DNA of 64,000 nt, from contig NC_057867.1 of the NCBI RefSeq assembly GCF_019393635.1, positions 53,939,643 to 54,003,642 on the forward strand, written 5' to 3'. The translations under genes and the position numbers were made by a program. The DNA comes from Dromiciops gliroides. Its lineage: Eukaryota; Chordata; Mammalia; Microbiotheria; Microbiotheriidae. The notes beneath the pieces were generated by a model that was not told the origin of the DNA, did no database searches, and saw only the letters and a list, made by a program, of their open reading frames with translations. Positions 1 to 10,965 of this stretch are shown piece by piece. Position 1 is the stretch's first letter. Each line of letters starts with the position of its first letter.

Positions 1-70
1 AAGGAAGAGTGTAATTCTTTCCCAAGGTCCTTTAGTAAATTGGGCCAGGGAAGGAGGCCCAATAGGCCTC

Positions 71-129
71 CTATGTGATCCTGGGCAAGTCACTTCATCT
101 CTGTCTGCCTCAGTTTTGTCACCTGTAAA
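71..129 (+). repeat. MIR/THER1 fragment
   Basis: Core and 3' part of a MIR-type SINE (CTGGGCAAGTCACTTC, then CCTCAGTTTTGTCACCTGTA). Identical over 59 bp to 1116-1174. Confidence 0.8.
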
Positions 130-1049
130 GCCCTTTAGGCTTCCAAGCTTGTCCCTAACCATTGAACCAATCAGCCTCTACTGGGCCATGACCAAGAATC
201 TGGGCACCCAGAGTGAATTCCACTGAGGAGGAGGGCACATTAGCATGGGTAGACTTTAGGATACATGGTACAACTGACAGAGGCAGGTCCTCTCTCCCTT
301 CTTCTCTGACCATCTGCTGCCCTTCCCCCCACTACTTCCTTGCTTTTGCCTAGCACCCTCCTTTCCTCTGGCAACCTCCAAAGGGATGGGCTAGCAGAGG
401 ACTACAAGGTATGATCTGGAAATCTCCAGACTGTCTGCTGTAGGGAATGACATCCCCCAAGATGGAGGCATCCCTATCTACCTCTCCCTAGTTATAACTT
501 TGGAGGCCTCAGACATAGTAAAGTCGAACAGCCAGGAAGTGGGACAGAACTATTCCTATCCTTCTCAATTTGGTCACAATTTCTCTGAGGTTTCTACATA
601 TGATATATATTTATGGAGAGGGTTTATATATAGCTTACCTGCCTAAAGCATGACTCAGGCCATAAAAAAATGTGACATCTTTTAATGCTGAGGACACACT
701 CCCCACTCTATCCTTCCCCTAATTTGACATGTTCCTTTGGAAATAAAAAGCATGCACAGAGAAGCTCCCTTCAATCACATTAAGATCCACTTCTCCCCTC
801 TCCCCATCCTGTAACCAAGCTAAAATAATATTTACAGCAGAATGGAAAACATGTAATAAGCACACATCTAGCCCACCAGGAAAATGCCAGAATCAGAAAA
901 CAAAGCAGATTCACCAAAGGGCTGCTTTCCTGGGAAGGTCAACTCATTTGCGCACAGACATAGCACGTGATGGTCAAGCACATAGTACAGATGTTGAAGT
1001 AGATACCCTAGAATGATTAAAAAAATAAGAGTGGGTGAGGGGTGCCATT

Positions 1050-1275
1050 GGGAGAGCAGAAGACTCAGAGTTAGGAAAAGGCCCGAGTTCAAATCCAGTC
1101 CAAGACACTTCCTAGCTATGTGATCCTGGGCAAGTCACTTCATCTCTGTCTGCCTCAGTTTTGTCACCTGTAAATTGGGTATAAGAAAAGCCGCTATCTC
1201 CCAGGTTTGTGGTGAAGATCAAATGAGATGACATGAGAAGTGCTTTGAAAACTTTAAAGTGTTCTACAATCATCT
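1050..1275 (+). repeat. MIR/THER1 SINE
   Basis: Near-complete copy: tRNA-like head, CORE, and tail with AAATGAGATGACATGAGAAG and a CTTTGAAAACTTTAAAGTG end typical of THER1/MIR. Confidence 0.85.
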
Positions 1276-1439
1276 CTGGTGATCATCTCTGCAGGCTGGC
1301 ACAGTGGACTACTTCTAAAAAGGTGAAATGTCATGAGGATGGATGCCAAGGTCTGTAGTCAATGATGAAAAATCAGTGACCCAAGTTCAGAAGAGGAGAG
1401 ACTGGATTGGAAAACAGTTTACATGAAAAAGAGCTGGGA

Positions 1440-1700
1440 GTTGAAGTGGTCTGCCTGGGGAACCCCAGAAAGCCAGTGAAGTCACAGGATGCATTAAGAG
1501 AGGCAGAATGTCCAGGTCTCCCAGGGAGATTCGAAGTCCCTTGTACTCTGCACCAGGTGGACCCCATTGGTGGGACTGTCAAGTTCTAGTTTTCTCATAT
1601 TAGGAAGGATATTGGTGAACCAGAAACTCCAGAGGAGAGAGACAGCAGGATAGTCCTCAAGATCATGGCATATGAGGGAGGTCTGAAGGAACTAAGAAAC
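1440..1700 (+). repeat. CR1/L3-like LINE fragment
   Basis: Resembles the end of CR1-type ORF2 (GCATTAAGAGAGGCA, TTGTACTCTGC, GGAAGGATATTGG). Stops in all frames. Confidence 0.55.
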
Positions 1701-1802
1701 TAATGCTTCAAAAATGTATAAAGTACCTACTATGGTGCTGGGAAGTTGCTTCCTTCAACAAGGAGGCATCTATATATGATGCTGAATCTTGAGCCAGACA
1801 TT

Positions 1803-2880
1803 CAATGAGCACTTATTAAGCACCTACTGTGTGATAGGCACTTGGATAAACTCTGGGGATACAAAAAGAGGCCAAAAGACAGTCCCTTCCCTCAAGGAGC
1901 TCCCAATCTAAGGGGAGAGACAACATGCAAACAAATCTGTGCCAACAAGCTTTATGCCAGATCAGGAGGAAATAGTTCACAGAGGGAAGGCATTAGAATG
2001 AAGAAGGGTTGGGAGAGACTTCCTGGAGAAAATGGGATTTGAGTTGGGACTTCATGGAAGCCAGAGAAGCCAGTAGGTAGGGATGAGGAGGAAGAACATT
2101 CCAGGCATGGGGACAGCCAGAGAAAAGGCCAGGAGCTGAGAGCATCTAGTCTGTTGAGCAGCAAGGAAGCCAGTTTCACTGGATCAAATTGTATATGGTG
2201 GGAAAGTGAGGTGTGTAAGAAGACTGGAAAGGTAGGAGGAGGCTAGCTTATGAAGGGCTTTGAATGCCAAACACACCATTTTGTATTTGCTCCTGGAGGC
2301 CAGGATCCTAGATCCTTGGAGCCACTAGAGTTTTTTTGTTTTGTTTTGTTTTTTTGGTGAGGCAATTGGGGTTAAGTGACTTGCCCAGGGTCACACAACT
2401 AGTAAGTGTAAGGTGTCTGAGGCTGGATTTGAAACTCAGGTCCTCCTGACTCCAGGGCCAGTGCTTTATCCACTGTGCCACCTAACTGAGTAGGACAGTG
2501 ACATGGGCAGACCTGCCAGCTTCAGGAAAATAGCTTAGGAAGCTGAATGGAGGATGGATTGGCATGGGGAGAGGGTAGAGGCAGGCAGAGCTACCAGCAG
2601 CCTATTGCAAGAATCCAAATGTGAGGTGATGAGAGCCTATACCAGAGTGGTGGCAGTGCCAGAGGAGAGGAGGGGGAATATTTGAGAAACGTTGCAGAGA
2701 TGAAATGGGCAGGCATTGGCAACAGGTTGGATATGGGGTTGGGGTGGTGAGAGGCATTGAGGAGTTGAGGGTGTCTCCTAGCTGGTGAACCTGAGGAACT
2801 GGTGTTGCCCTCTACAAAAATGAGGAAGGTAGGAAGGTTTAGGGGGAAAGATAATGAGTTCTGCATTGGACATGTTGAAT
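1803..2880 (-). repeat. Left arm of 1.08 kb inverted duplication (L2, minus)
   Basis: Reverse complement of 4932-6009 with only scattered substitutions and 1-2 bp indels; coordinate sums stay at 7811-7812 along the arm. The arm is an L2 3' segment that carries the same SINE at the same internal position, so the copy was made after the SINE inserted. L2 homology stops at the inner edge here but continues past it in the right arm. Confidence 0.93.
2333..2489 (-). repeat. MAR1/WALLSI-like SINE (left arm copy)
   Basis: tRNA-derived SINE read on the minus strand: head CTTAGGTGGCACAGTGGATA-like, B-box-like stretch, AGTCACTTAACCCCAATTGC tail and A-rich end. Same copy as the SINE at 5323. Confidence 0.9.
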
Positions 2881-4339
2881 AGGCCTTGGGCTTGAGTCCT
2901 TCTATAGTTAAACATCTAGTCTAGAGATATCAGCAATCTTTGAGAGACAGAGAGAGAAGAGAAAGAGGAAGAAGAGAAAAAGGGAGAATAGAATCACAAA
3001 ATCTGTGGATAAGCATTGTTTTGATTACATCTTTTCTATTACTCCACTTTGAAATTAAGATGATCATAGAGTTGAGGACAAGTTGAATGGCAGCTGGACT
3101 AAAATCTCAGCATTACTAGGGTCCTCAAGGGTCCAACCCCTACCTGAACAAGCCTCAGAGACTCTACCTCATCCCTGACAAGTGGCAGCCCATTTGGCTT
3201 TTAGATGATGTCTATAATTCACAGATGGCTGGTCACGGACTTGGGAAGACTTGGGTTCAAGTCTCACCTTTGACACATATTGGCTGTGTGACCCTGGACA
3301 AGTCAATTAACATCTCAATTAAGCTACTCCCTAAGACTAGAAGTCCATATGTGTTAGGAATTCCCCACATGGATAACATTAGAGGTCTGTAAACCAAATA
3401 GATTAATTTAATCCATTTTGACAAGAATTTGTGAAGTACTTACTATGTCCCGGACCCTATGCTAGGTGTGAGGGATACATAGACAAAAAAAAAACCAAAT
3501 CATTCCTTCCCACAAAGAACTTACACTCTACCAGGTACACAGATAAATTAGCCCAAATGTGACTCATTGCAATTTTGACCTATTGGTCCTTGTTCTGTCC
3601 TCCGGGGCTAAGTAGAACACAGCTAATCCTTTTGCAAAGGGACAGCCATTCAGTGCTTCCAAAGCAATTTGTCACCAACATAGATGTTCTTTCTACAAAT
3701 ATAGATTGCAAGCCCTTCATGCCACAGTAAACAATTTCCCGAGTAGTGGGTCCAAAAGAAGTCCTCACTCTACCTTTTGAATGGTGAGGAAATTCTCTAG
3801 AATTAGTTAGGCTGGTCCTTAGATGACAGTCCACTGGTTTCTAGGGAACTAGGGATAAAAAGAAGCTAGAAAGCGGGCATTTGGGGAGAAAGGTACCTGG
3901 GAAGGGTCAAGGTAGCAGGTAAGGAGATGAAGTGCTGAGAATGAAAAGCGAACATGTTTGAGGCCTCCCATGAAATGGTCATCTGAATTAGGGACTTACC
4001 AGTCAGGAAAATGGGCCTCAGGGTGAAGGTTTCTCCAGGGTTAGAAACAGCTGGTAAGGCTGTGAAGTCCAGAGAGGGGGTAAAGCCAGGACTGACCAAG
4101 ACTCTTCTAGCTTAGTAAGACCATTCAGAATGGTTCCTCTCCTTGGAGTACCCAGGGTCAGGAGCCAGCAGAGTAGGACTTTTGAAGGTTTCCCTTACAA
4201 ATACTTGAAGATAAGTGATAGGGTTTTCTTTCTGCCACTCTATCACTTACCTTCAGTCTCTCCATCTACCAGCTCCTTCCCTACTGTCTACAAATATACC
4301 CATGTCTGCCCCATCTTCCAAAAAAAAAGTCTCACTTGA
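2881..4339. other. Spacer of the inverted duplication, left part
   Basis: Holds a purine-rich tract (2940-2990), a MIR-like piece (3215-3330), an L2 3' end in minus orientation (3410-3545), a CR1/L3-like piece (3575-3680) and about 650 bp in which I recognise nothing. Confidence 0.5.
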
Positions 4340-4931
4340 TCATTCCATCCCGGCTAATTATAGTCTTCTATCTCCTTTGACCTCTGTGGCTAGACTCCTT
4401 GAAAAGCCTGCCTACAACAGGTTTCTCCACTTGCCTCTCACTCTCTTCTTAACCCTTACAATCCAGCTGCCTTCCACACTCAGCATTTCACTGAAACTTC
4501 TCTCTGCAAAGTTCTGAATGATCCCTTAAATGCCAAATCCAGTGGCCTTTTCCCCAGTCCTCATTCCCCTTGACCTCTCTGCAGCCTTTCAAACTGTGGG
4601 TCACTCTCTCCTTCTTGATACCCTCTTCTCTCTGGGTTTTCAGGGCAATACTCTTCCTACCTCCTGACCACTCCTCTTTCTCCTTTACTGTGGCCTCATC
4701 AATATCACACACCATAACTGTAGTTGTCCCTCAGGGTTCTGTCCTGCACCCTCTATACTTCTTTTATTTCATTTAATTCATTTAATGATCTCATCAGCTC
4801 CCATGGATTTAATTACCCTCTCTATCCTTATGGTTCTCAAATCAACCTATTCTGTACTAACTTTTCTGCTGATCTCAAATTTTTCATCTCTAACTACCTT
4901 TCAGACATATTGAACAGAATATCCATCTTAA

Positions 4932-6009
4932 ACTCAACTTGTCCAATGCAGAACTCGTTATCTTTCCCCCTAAACCTTCCTACCTTCCTCATTTTTGTAG
5001 AGGGCAACACCAGTTCCTCAGGTTCACCAGCTAGGAGTCACCCTCAACTCCTCACTGTCTCTCTCACCACCCCAACCCCATATCCAACCTGTTGCCAATG
5101 CCTGCCCATTTCATCTCTGCAACGTTTCTCAAATATTCCCCCTCCTCTCCTCTGGCACTGCCACCACTCTGGTATACTCTCATCACCTCACATTTGGATT
5201 CTTGCAATAGGCTGCTGGTAGCTCTGCCTGCCTCTACCCTCTCCCCATGCCAATCCATCCTCCATTCAGCTTCCTAAGCTATTTTCCTAAAGCTGGCAGG
5301 TCTGCCCATGTCACTGTCCTACTCAGTTAGGTGGCACAGTGGATAAAGCACTGGCCCTGGAGTCAGGAGGACCTGAGTTTCAAATCCAGCCTCAGACACC
5401 TTACACTTACTAGTTGTGTGACCCTGGGCAAGTCACTTAACCCCAATTGCCTCACCAAAAAACAAAACAAAACAAAAAAACTCTAGTGGCTCCAAGGATC
5501 TAGGATCCTGGCCTCCAGGAGCAAATACAAAATGGTGTGTTTGGCATTCAAAGCCCTTCATAAGCTAGCCTCCTCCTACCTTTCCAGTCTTCTTACACAC
5601 CTCACTTTCCCACCATATACAATTTGATCCAGTGAAACTGGCTTCCTTGCTGCTCAACAGACTAGATGCTCTCAGCTCCTGGCCTTTTCTCTGGCTGTCC
5701 CCATGCCTGGAATGTTCTTCCTCCTCATCCCTACCTACTGGCTTCTCTGGCTTCCATGAAGTCCCAACTCAAATCCCATTTTCTCCAGGAAGTCTCTCCC
5801 AACCCTTCTTCATTCTAGTGCCTTCCCTCTGTGAACTATTTCCTCCTGATCTGGCATAAAGCTTGTTGGCACAGATTTGTTTGCATGTTGTCTCTCCCCT
5901 TAGATTGGGAGCTCCTTGAGGGAAGGGACTGTCTTTTGGCCTCTTTTTGTATCCCCAGAGTTTATCCAAGTGCCTATCACACAGTAGGTGCTTAATAAAT
6001 GTTTATTGA
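4932..6009 (+). repeat. Right arm of 1.08 kb inverted duplication
   Basis: Plus-strand partner of 1803-2880, separated from it by about 2.05 kb. It is part of a longer L2 copy that starts at about 4340, so this arm is the likely source and the left arm the copy. Confidence 0.93.
5323..5479 (+). repeat. MAR1/WALLSI-like SINE (right arm copy)
   Basis: Full-length tRNA-derived SINE nested inside the L2 at the position shared with the left arm; ends in (AAAAC)n. Confidence 0.9.
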
Positions 6010-6015
6010 GTGATT

Positions 6016-7016
6016 GGTTGAACAGTGGGGAGGGGAAAGATGGTAAGGCCATGGCTAATTCTACAGCTCCAATGATCTCAGACAATTTCTTGGGAAGCTC
6101 CATTGACATAGGCCATAGTTATGAGGAGTCTTTATTGACAATTCAGTTGACTACTTTGTAAAATGCAGATTCATCCAACCTCCAGCAGAGAGCTTTTTCA
6201 TTTTGCTTCACAAATGCTGTTGTGATCCCTTACAGAGATAAACAGAATTAACAAGTTGGCTTGTGAAAATAAACTCGGGACGTTCTGTGTCAAGAGAAAA
6301 GGATTCAATAAAGGGAAATGATGAGGGGTGGAGAAGAAGAGAGTGGCCCACTAATGAATTAATAATCATGTTTATCCTCATCCCTGGATCCTTAGCTCTC
6401 CTTGACATTCTTTTCTGTCATCCAAGAAAGGAACGAATCTTGGTGAGATTTTTCAAAGAGGTAGAACCTGTCATGTGTTTTCTTTTCTTGCCTTTTGTCT
6501 TCTTAGAAATCTTTAGCAGTGACAGCTGTTCTCAGATAAAAAGTGGAGTTTGAGGGAGGTTTCTGCAGACTAGTCGAATTAAAATTTTGAGAAAATCGGG
6601 ATTATGAGCCAGCAGGAATTCAGGAAGGAAAGAATTTTCTTTGGGGTAAATCGAAAAACTGAAGGGTGTGGCCTGAAGAAAATGGTAAATTGGAAGTTAA
6701 GAGATGAATACTGATTATGACACCCAGAGTTTCTGAAGGAAAAGAAAATGAGTTACATTTATAGTTATAAAATAGATATGTTTTCTTGGAGGTTACTACC
6801 ATGCTTTCTCTAAGTAATCTGTTTTAGTTGGCAATGTTACAATAAAGTCTAAGTGAGTTAGTATCAAGGGCTGGATTTGAAAGAAGGGATATGTCAGTGG
6901 GTAGGGCAAAAAGAGCCAGTGAGGAGTAAATGACTCTCCAAGTCAGGCTCTGAAGTAGCAAGATAGTGCTGGGAAGACACAGTTTTTTAATTTGTTGCCA
7001 CATCTCCATCATTTTT
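6016..7016. other. No gene or clear repeat seen
   Basis: Apparently unique sequence between the L2 right arm and the SINE at 7018. No exon-like conservation that I can recognise. Confidence 0.4.
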
Positions 7017-7017
7017 C

Positions 7018-7165
7018 TTTTTTTGGGTGAGGCGATTGGGGTTAAGTAACTGGTGTCCAGGGTCACACAGCCAGTAAGTGTTAAGTGTCTGAGGTCAGAT
7101 TCGAACTCAGGTCTTCCTGACTCCAGGGCCAGTGCTCTATCCACTGCAACACCTAGCTGCCCCCA
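7018..7165 (-). repeat. MAR1/WALLSI-like SINE
   Basis: Minus-strand copy with diverged tail (AAGTAACTGGTGTCC); head GGGGGCAGCTAGGTG at the right edge. Confidence 0.88.
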
Positions 7166-7184
7166 TCGTTTTTACAACACTGAA

Positions 7185-7345
7185 GGAAAGCAGGTAGTTC
7201 AATTGCTATTAACCCCATTTTATAGAGGAGGAAACCAAGGCTCACAAATGTGAAATGAGTCACTCAAGGTCACAGAGCTAATAAGTGTTAGAATCTTTAT
7301 TTGAACCCTGGCCTCCTGACTTATGTAAGTGCTCTTGCCACTATG
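7185..7345 (-). repeat. MIR-type SINE
   Basis: Minus-strand MIR: ACCCCATTTTATAGAGGAGG, then GGTCACAGAGCTAATAAGTG. Confidence 0.75.
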
Positions 7346-7429
7346 GTTATTCTTTTTATAGAATGTAATACTGGAGGAAAATTCACTTCCCTTTGGCTAA
7401 TAATCATAATTACATTTAGGTCTTCTGGA

Positions 7430-7555
7430 CCCATTCATTCAACAGACATTTATTAAGTATTTAACTCCATACTAGGCACTGAGCTAGACCTTGAAGATCC
7501 AGAGACAAAAATGAAATAACCCTTGCCCTCAGAGGGTTTACATTCTACTGGCTTT
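7430..7555 (-). repeat. L2 3' end
   Basis: Reverse complement of the common L2 tail (CATTTATTAAGTATTTA, ACTAGGCACTGAGC, CCCTCAGAGGGTTTACA). Confidence 0.75.
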
Positions 7556-8514
7556 CCTTCCCGTAGTCAAGCTAGAACTGAGGCTCCCAAAAGTTAACCT
7601 GGCCGGTCCCCAGATGTCAAAAACACGTTCCTTTGGCTTGCTCACAGGCAAAGCTTTTCCAGCTGGATAGTGCCCACTGCCAGGGCCTTTGAAAGCCCAG
7701 GGTCACCTCTACACAATAATAAAGCACTAACCGAGGACTTTATCGGAGAGAAGAAGAAGAACTCATATTTTTAAAGCACTTTCCACCCAAGAACCCTGTG
7801 CAAAAAGTGCTTTGGTCCTCCGTCTACTATGACAGCCAATACTGTTGACATATAGCAAGGTTGGCCCCCAAAGAAAATGAACTGTTCATTTCCACATCGC
7901 ATTACTCCGAGTTTCTTTTTCCTGGCAAGTTTCTATGGCATACTTAGGCCCTTTGGAGGCAATAAGGAGCTTATTCCAAGGATCATAATTTAGGAGGCTC
8001 AGACTCGCCAACGCATTTGTCCTCAAACGCGCCTTCTGAAATTCACCCAAGTACAAATCCAATATATCTACTTTGTGTCAGGACATTTGATGGTCAGGGT
8101 CATCACAATTGACCAGATCCCACTCCCCGGGCTGATATTTCTAGAATGAAGCAATGGTGGGCCTGGCCTGCTTTTGCAAAAACCCAAAATGTATGCTGAG
8201 ACACAAACCTTTTCTAGGGAACTATGCATCAAAGATTTAATTATCTGGGTTGGGGAGAAGGATGGCCTGTGAGCCTCTTTTTATCCAGGCACACCCGATA
8301 ATGGTATTCCATGTGATTTTCCCCTTGTTGCTTTGCCTGTCTGCAGGCTCTAATACAAGAGGATCATAAGGATGAATGATGGTCATTAAAACCACCAGAC
8401 TGAATTCATAAATATGTGGAGTATATCTTAACATATCTCTCCTGAAGAAATGTGAAAGTGCTGCCCTGGAAAGTTTTCTACACTTAGAAGACAAATATCA
8501 GCAGCACAGTGTCA
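7556..8514. other. No gene or clear repeat seen
   Basis: Mostly unique sequence. The 7860-8120 part has unusual base order with several CpGs and no repeat signature; see findings. Confidence 0.4.
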
Positions 8515-8665
8515 AGGGAGGCATTGGGAGTTGGGAGATTTGGCTTTTCATTCTGGCTTTGCCATGAATTCACTATGTGATCTTGGGCAAATCATTTCAT
8601 TTTTCTCAGCCTCAGTTTCCTCATCTATAAGGCAACAGGATTGAACTGAATGATCCTAGAACAAT
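8515..8665 (+). repeat. MIR-type SINE
   Basis: TGTGATCTTGGGCAAATCATTTC, then CCTCAGTTTCCTCATCTATA. Confidence 0.78.
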
Positions 8666-8685
8666 AAGTGATTTTATAATTTTTT

Positions 8686-8747
8686 GTGAGGCAATTGGGG
8701 CTAAGTGACTTGTCCAGGGTCACACAGCTAGCTGCCCCTAAGAGGAG
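8686..8747 (-). repeat. Internally deleted MAR1/WALLSI-like SINE
   Basis: Holds the SINE tail and the first bases of the head (GCTAGCTGCCCC) joined directly, about 90 bp missing between them, flanked by a TTTATAATTTTT target repeat on both sides. Confidence 0.75.
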
Positions 8748-8811
8748 TTTATAATTTTTTTGACAATAAGTCATTTTAGACTCATAGGTTGCAGGACTGA
8801 ACAACAACAAA

Positions 8812-8935
8812 AAGAATTTCTTAAGTGCCTACTATGTACCAGGCACCAAGCTAAGTACCAGGGATGTGAAAGCAAAAAGGAAACTGACACCGTCAACATG
8901 GAGCTCACATGCTAATGGGGGTGGGGAAGAAAGCA
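8812..8935 (-). repeat. L2 3' end
   Basis: TTCTTAAGTGCCTACTATGTACCAGGC pattern, minus orientation. Confidence 0.75.
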
Positions 8936-9227
8936 GGTATGTGAATAACACACCATTATAATAATTAGCTTATTTTAAACCTGGTAGCAATATAATGGTG
9001 CCTAGAAAACATGGTTCTTTCCTCTGTGGCTTTAGGGAATTTATTTTAGGAGAAAAGTTATGAGTTCAATTACAAATGCTGAGCCCCCAGTTATGAAGAT
9101 TTCTAATATTTAGGCAGAGGTTGGCCAAAATTTACATGTACATCTCGATTTCTAGTTTACCTCTGAACTTTTTGTGGTGAAAACAAAATTCAGGTTACTA
9201 GAAATGTTTGGGTAAAAAACAGCAGAC

Positions 9228-9289
9228 CTTTATTAGCTGTGTGACCCTGGTCAAGTAACTTAACCCTGATTGCCTCACACACAAAAAAG
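9228..9289 (+). repeat. 5'-truncated MAR1/WALLSI-like SINE
   Basis: Only the last 60 bp (TAGCTGTGTGACCCTGG to A-rich end), bounded by TSDs AAACAGCAGA at 9218-9227 and 9290-9299. Confidence 0.85.
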
Positions 9290-9299
9290 AAACAGCAGA

Positions 9300-9788
9300 T
9301 TATTTATAGTGTCTATCAATAGACAGATACTACAGAGGAAGAAGGGGAAACAACCAGTCTTTCTAAGGACTTCCCTTTGTTCTTAAGGATGTGGGTATAC
9401 TGGCAGCATCAGCCTGGGTCTTTTGCTCTGAGATTCCTATAGAGTTGATGGGTCTCCTCAATATTTTCCTTCTCCACCTCAGTTCAGTCCAATTTTCTCT
9501 TTCTCTTTGCCTTGGTTGCCTCAAGGTTACTGTTTTTATATCAGCTCTGAACAATCCTACTCCTTCTACTCTATTTCCAGACCTTCAGGATCTATCTGGT
9601 TCTGAGACAATTCCTTCCTTTTATACCAGTTCCTTAGGACATAACAAAACCTCTCCAACAATGGCTTTGAATGATTCAAAGGAGCTATACAGGTCCTGTT
9701 CACACTCAGTTCTGATTGAGTGATTCTGAGAAGTGGTCTTATCCAAGAAGAAATAGTCTTATGGTGAGAAGCCCCATTTAAAAATTTC
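9300..9788. other. No gene or clear repeat seen
   Basis: Nothing recognised; could contain flanking remnants of the LTR element that follows. Confidence 0.3.
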
Positions 9789-10156
9789 TGGGACTCAGTG
9801 TTGGAGAAGTACCAAAGGTCTTTATTTACATTCACTCGAGAATGGGCCAGCTCCCTAATGGAAATGGTGGAGAGCCTGGGACTCAGGAGGCCTTTTATCT
9901 CTTAACCCAGCTGGCCCCTCCCTTCTTCCTCAGTTACAATCTTTGAGCCAAGACACTGGTGCCAAACGCTAGCCAATTGGAATGCAGTATAGTCAAAGGG
10001 ACAGCCCTTGAAACTCCTCCCTTCTTAGTCAAGGGGGCAGCCCTCTAAACTCCTCCCCCATGTGACCCTTCTCTCAGCTGAAATTCACCTCCCAGACATT
10101 AATTGTTCCCCAGACAACTTCAATCAGCTTTTGAGGGGGGCCTATATTTCCCCACA
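9789..10156 (-). repeat. Probable solo LTR of an endogenous retrovirus
   Basis: On the minus strand this 368 bp block begins TGTGGGGAAATATAGG and ends CTGAGTCCCA, that is TG...CA termini, with an AATAAA signal about 40 bp before the end. C+T-rich body. No matching target repeat was found at the exact edges and no gag, pol or env next to it, so this is a solo LTR or decayed copy at best. Confidence 0.5.
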
Positions 10157-10726
10157 CTTATTTAGCAAAAGTAATCACTTTTAAGTGAGTGGGATAATCA
10201 ATGAAGCTCCTTACTCTGTCCCCAGCTTTAATATTTGTTGTCCTCAAAAAATCTAATGGAATTTATTTGGCAAAATCCATAGTCTGAAATCTTGGATAAC
10301 TCTTAAATGACATGGGAAGGTTCTACATTTTCCTTTTTGAATACTTTCCTGAGTAATTTGTACTAAAGAGTCTTAGGGAAAGTTTGTCAGCTACAGTTTA
10401 TGATCATATTCAGTCATTAACAGTCTTCCCTCTCCAGAAAATTTAAATTCTGACTATAGTAGGAAAAAATTCCAACCTCCAGTTCCTGTCTCAAGATAGC
10501 TTATTCTCTTCCTGAACTGGGAATAAATTCAATCTCCAAGGCCTTTAGTTATTTATACCCCACCCTATACCCCCAAGGCAGCTAGTCCAAGACTTAATGG
10601 AATGAATGTGAAGTCACTTAATAACATCAGTAGGTTATGCAACACAGACAGATGCAAGACAGTATATAGCTATATAGCTAACCAAAAACTAAACAGTTTT
10701 TAAAATTACATAATACATGTATGATG
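10157..10726. other. No gene or clear repeat seen
   Basis: AT-rich, no signature recognised. Confidence 0.35.
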
Positions 10727-10965
10727 TTGTTCAGGCATTTCAGTAATGTTTGACTATTCATGATCTCATTTGAGGTTTTCTTGACAAAGATACTAGTGTG
10801 GTTTGCCATTTTCTTTTCCAGCTCATTTTACAGATGAAGCTGAGGAAGTGACTTGTCCAGGGTCACACAACTAGCAGGTATCTGAGGCCAGACTTGAATT
10901 CAGGAAGAGGTGTCTTTCTGACTCTGGGCACCATTCTCTATCCACTGCAGCACTACCTGGGAGCC
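10727..10965 (-). repeat. SINE1-like (long tRNA-derived) SINE
   Basis: Minus-strand copy of the longer marsupial SINE: 3' domain TTGTTCAGGCATTTCAGTAA and GGTTTGCCATTTTC, CORE-like CATTTTACAGATGA, tRNA-like head at right. Confidence 0.85.

Larger units (their letters stand above)
4340..6015 (+). repeat. L2-type LINE, RT C-terminal part and 3' end
   Basis: Non-LTR retrotransposon remnant. Decayed reverse transcriptase blocks are visible: DLSAAF at about 4572-4590 (block A), VPQGSV at about 4726-4743 (block B), and HGF followed by a degenerate YADD block near 4803-4840. The 3' part has the usual L2 end (AAGTGCCTATCACACAGTAGGTGCTTAATAAATG pattern, 5968-6001). The frame is broken and not functional. 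Confidence 0.8.

Noticed and set aside
4724-5221. Open frame of 165 codons on the plus strand, partly repeated at 2591-2866 on the minus strand.
   Set aside because: It is the decayed RT and 3' part of an L2 LINE, with degenerate catalytic block; the repeat of the peptide is explained by the inverted duplication.
5323-5400. SINE heads that look like tRNA genes (A-box and B-box-like).
   Set aside because: They recur with SINE tails, target repeats and poly(A); no cloverleaf with intact acceptor stem, so not called as tRNA genes.
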